From: Roseobacter insulae
Lineage (GTDB): Bacteria; Pseudomonadota; Alphaproteobacteria; Rhodobacterales; Rhodobacteraceae
NCBI RefSeq assembly: GCF_019375555.1
Contig: NZ_JAHXDN010000001.1
Location: forward strand, 1,031,501 to 1,095,500
Length of the DNA: 64,000 bases
Direction: 5' to 3'
Shown piece after piece: positions 62,193 to 64,000 of this stretch (position 1 is its first letter; every line of letters begins with the position of its first letter). Both the position numbers and the translations under genes were made by a program. Under the pieces are notes generated by a model that was given only the letters and a program-made list of their open reading frames with translations, had not been told where the DNA came from and did not search any database.

Positions 62193-62223
62193 AAAAAAGC
62201 CGGCCCGTGATGACGGACCGGCT
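62193..62223 (-). terminator. rho-independent terminator or attenuator between dctP and dctQM
   Basis: Read on the minus strand, AGCCGGTCCGT-CATC-ACGGGCCGGCT forms an 11-base stem with one mismatch followed directly by TTTTTT. It is 23 bases after the dctP stop and 150 bases before dctQ, so it should end most dctP transcripts and let only part read through into the permease genes. Confidence 0.8.
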
Positions 62224-62245
62224 CACTTTCAGCGTGGAGCCGGTA

Positions 62246-63478
62246 TTAGGCTTTCCACCAGCGGCGCGGTTCCACATTCTCCGGCAGCGTATCTTCGTCA
62301 ATCTCGCGCGCGATGTCGTAGATTTCCTGATACGTGTCCAGACCGCCGGACCAACCGTTGAGCCGCGAGCGCCAGTCTTCCCACAGTTGGGGCTGGAACT
62401 CTGGCGAGCACATTTCTTCGGCCTTGCGACGCTCTTCCTTCGACAGGAAGGCATTGCGCACGTTGTTCTGTGCAAAGATCGTGTTTGGCAGGATGGGGTC
62501 GGACAGACCAACGGTCTTGACCAGTGCTGCTTCGTTTGCGGCCTGAACGTGGACCTGGCTCCAGTAGGAGCTTTCCATGACCGCGTCCTGCAGTTCGCCA
62601 CCCAGACTGTCGAAGACGCCTGCATTCATCGCCGTGTGCTCTGTGCCGCAGAAGAAGTCGAGGTGCACCGACTGGGACACAACCGGCGACATGTTGGCGT
62701 AGGCCACGGCGGACGCCCATGTTTCTGCACCGTCGATCAGGCCTTGTTTCAGACCGTCGAGTGTTTCCTCCCATGCCACCGGAACCGGGTTCAGGTTCAG
62801 AGCAGTCATCGCGATGCGACCCAGCTGCGTGCCCGTGACGCGGTTTTTCGTGCCGAAGAGTTCCTCGATGCTGGTGACTGTCGGCTTGTCTTCCCATGCC
62901 AGACCGAGCTGGATGCCGCGCAATTCAGCGTGGCTGAAGAGGAATTTCAGACCGTGACGCTTTTCATAGGGTTCACGCAACAGCGCCTGCGACTTGGGGT
63001 GATAGAGGAAGTGGTATTGATCTGCCCGGCTGCGGAACATGAAGGCGTAGTCCAGAACGTTCAGATAAGGCGCGCCGCCCGCGGAGTTCTGGGTCGAAGC
63101 CGCGTAGATGTCGACAATGCCCTGCTGAGCTTTTTCAACACAGGAGACCTGGCCGCAAATCTGGTTGTCACCGATAAACTCCACGCGAATCTCACCGTCT
63201 GTGCGGCTTTCCAGATCGCGGGCGAATTCCAACGCGCCGGCGCGTTCGATCAAAAGGTTGCGCGCATTGAAGCCTGCCGCGCCGAATTTCAGCGTGAATT
63301 TGGCCTCTTTCGCGAAACGTTTTTCGTAGGTCGATTCCGCCGCTTTTGCCAAGTTTGCAAGGCTCATTGCGCCCCCGAAGCTACCCGCCGCGAGCAAGGT
63401 CGAGCTCATCCCGTAACGCCCCGCGACGCGGAAGAGATCCCGACGCGAAATATGGTTTAGTTTATCGTAGATTCCCAT
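62246..63478 (-). CDS. TRAP transporter substrate-binding protein DctP
   Basis: A 410-residue TRAP binding protein with a clear Tat signal: ISRRDLFRVAGRYGMSSTLL at residues 10-29, then AAGSFGG. ATG 63478 follows GGGAGGAAG; a start at 63499 is unlikely. The mature domain has FTLKFGAAGFNARNLLIERA and a middle block containing TGTQLGRIAMTALNLNPVPV with the ligand-binding Arg region. It is first of the operon and its message is delimited by a terminator. The divergent gene is a GMC oxidoreductase, so the ligand may be an alcohol-acid or its precursor. Confidence 0.9.
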   Translation of the reverse strand: MGIYDKLNHISRRDLFRVAGRYGMSSTLLAAGSFGGAMSLANLAKAAESTYEKRFAKEAKFTLKFGAAGFNARNLLIERAGALEFARDLESRTDGEIRVEFIGDNQICGQVSCVEKAQQGIVDIYAASTQNSAGGAPYLNVLDYAFMFRSRADQYHFLYHPKSQALLREPYEKRHGLKFLFSHAELRGIQLGLAWEDKPTVTSIEELFGTKNRVTGTQLGRIAMTALNLNPVPVAWEETLDGLKQGLIDGAETWASAVAYANMSPVVSQSVHLDFFCGTEHTAMNAGVFDSLGGELQDAVMESSYWSQVHVQAANEAALVKTVGLSDPILPNTIFAQNNVRNAFLSKEERRKAEEMCSPEFQPQLWEDWRSRLNGWSGGLDTYQEIYDIAREIDEDTLPENVEPRRWWKA

Positions 63479-63503
63479 GACTTCCTCCCTGAATGTCATT
63501 TAT

Positions 63504-63520
63504 TGAGACTATTAGTCCCA
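63504..63520. promoter_or_regulatory. palindromic operator candidate in the dctP-GMC region
   Basis: TGAGACTA-T-TAGTCCCA is a 17-base inverted repeat with 7 of 8 pairs, 26 bases upstream of the dctP start and 66 bases upstream of the GMC start. It is a candidate site for the IclR regulator at the end of this operon. Confidence 0.45.
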
Positions 63521-63585
63521 AAAAACACTAGTATAGTATTCCCTTTTTGCATAGACTTTTTTTCAACTTGGTTTGGGAGGTCGCA

Positions 63586-64000
63586 ATGGAAGCTGATTTT
63601 ATCGTCGTGGGGGCCGGATCCGCGGGGTGTGTTCTGGCGAACCGTCTGAGCGAAGACCCAAAAACCAAGGTTATTTTGCTAGAGGCCGGCGGGCGCGATC
63701 TGAACCCCTGGATTCACATTCCGGTCGGGTATTTCAAAACGATCCACAACCCTTCGGTTGATTGGTGCTATAAAACCGAACCCGATCCCGGCTTGAACGG
63801 ACGGTCGATCGAATGGCCCCGTGGCAAGGTGCTGGGCGGGTCTTCGTCGCTGAACGGGTTGCTTTATGTGCGGGGGCAACCGCAGGATTATGATCGCTGG
63901 CGGCAAATGGGAAACACCGGCTGGGGCTGGGACGATGTGCTGCCGCTATTCAAACGAGCCGAAAACAACGAACGCGGGGCAGACGAATTCCACGGTGACC
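63586..64000 (+). CDS. GMC family oxidoreductase (choline dehydrogenase-like), 3' end outside window
   Basis: The first 138 residues of a FAD-dependent alcohol dehydrogenase/oxidase of the GMC family. ATG 63586 is preceded by GGGAGG. The FAD-binding [20 protein letters not shown] lies at residues 7-26, LLEAGGRD at about 31-38, and the family signature [20 protein letters not shown] at about 83-102, then [20 protein letters not shown]. The gene continues past base 64000. It is divergent from the third TRAP system and probably oxidises the alcohol that system imports, but this is only inferred from position. Confidence 0.93.
   Translation, partial: MEADFIVVGAGSAGCVLANRLSEDPKTKVILLEAGGRDLNPWIHIPVGYFKTIHNPSVDWCYKTEPDPGLNGRSIEWPRGKVLGGSSSLNGLLYVRGQPQDYDRWRQMGNTGWGWDDVLPLFKRAENNERGADEFHGD

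Noticed and set aside
1-64000. CRISPR arrays, insertion sequences, integrases, attachment sites and tRNA genes
   Set aside because: None was recognised on reading both strands; no short spaced repeats and no transposase or recombinase motif were found.

Overview
The window reads as chromosomal DNA of a marine alphaproteobacterium of the Roseobacter group (Rhodobacteraceae). This is an inference from several features together: high GC content, densely packed operons with ATGA and TGATG gene overlaps, three complete TRAP transporters, two partial or complete ABC uptake systems, a PimC/PimD-like beta-oxidation set, a HyuA/HyuB pair and many scavenging enzymes. No rRNA, tRNA, CRISPR array, insertion sequence or integrase was seen. 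Almost every base belongs to a gene, and the longest gene-free stretch is about 310 bases.

Layout. 1-4103 (minus): a peptide-type ABC importer in the order fused double ATPase, binding protein, permease (cut by the window edge). 4279-4764: a lone methyltransferase. 4906-17888 (plus): one long catabolic block, with TRAP DctP-DctQ-DctM, an IclR regulator, then a hydratase/dehydrogenase fusion, thiolase, two acyl-CoA dehydrogenases resembling PimC and PimD, a thioesterase, an enoyl-CoA hydratase, a nitronate-monooxygenase-like flavoprotein and an acyl-CoA ligase. It looks like uptake, CoA activation and beta-oxidation of a (di)carboxylic acid. 17927-22630: rpe, an MmgE/PrpD protein, a peroxiredoxin and an acyl-CoA synthetase. 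22709-31398: an RpiR regulator divergent from an N-formylglutamate-amidohydrolase-like gene, a second TRAP system, a glutamine-synthetase-like ligase, an aldehyde dehydrogenase and an iron alcohol dehydrogenase. I read this as a candidate gamma-glutamyl-protected pathway for an amino alcohol.

31412-38649: a TauE/SafE exporter, rhodanese, cytochrome bd oxidase CydAB, a Tat-exported lipoprotein amidohydrolase, a cell-wall amidase and a GNAT acetyltransferase. 38794-43333: HyuA and HyuB followed by a frameshifted short-chain dehydrogenase. 43371-47369: a DUF1330 protein and a globin divergent from a LysR regulator, then YceI, the wreck of a cytochrome c gene, an ECF-type sigma factor and its probable membrane anti-sigma factor. 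47418-53648: a LacI regulator divergent from a carbohydrate ABC importer whose operon ends in a cytochrome b561-like membrane protein.

53712-64000: gamma-glutamyltransferase, a DUF2793 protein, a secreted FecR-domain protein coupled to a CHASE2 adenylate/guanylate cyclase, a third TRAP system with its own IclR regulator (minus strand), and a divergent GMC oxidoreductase cut by the window end. A recurring design is a transporter and its regulator placed beside the enzymes for the imported compound. Stem-loops follow three of the solute-binding-protein genes, which would allow the binding protein to be made in excess.
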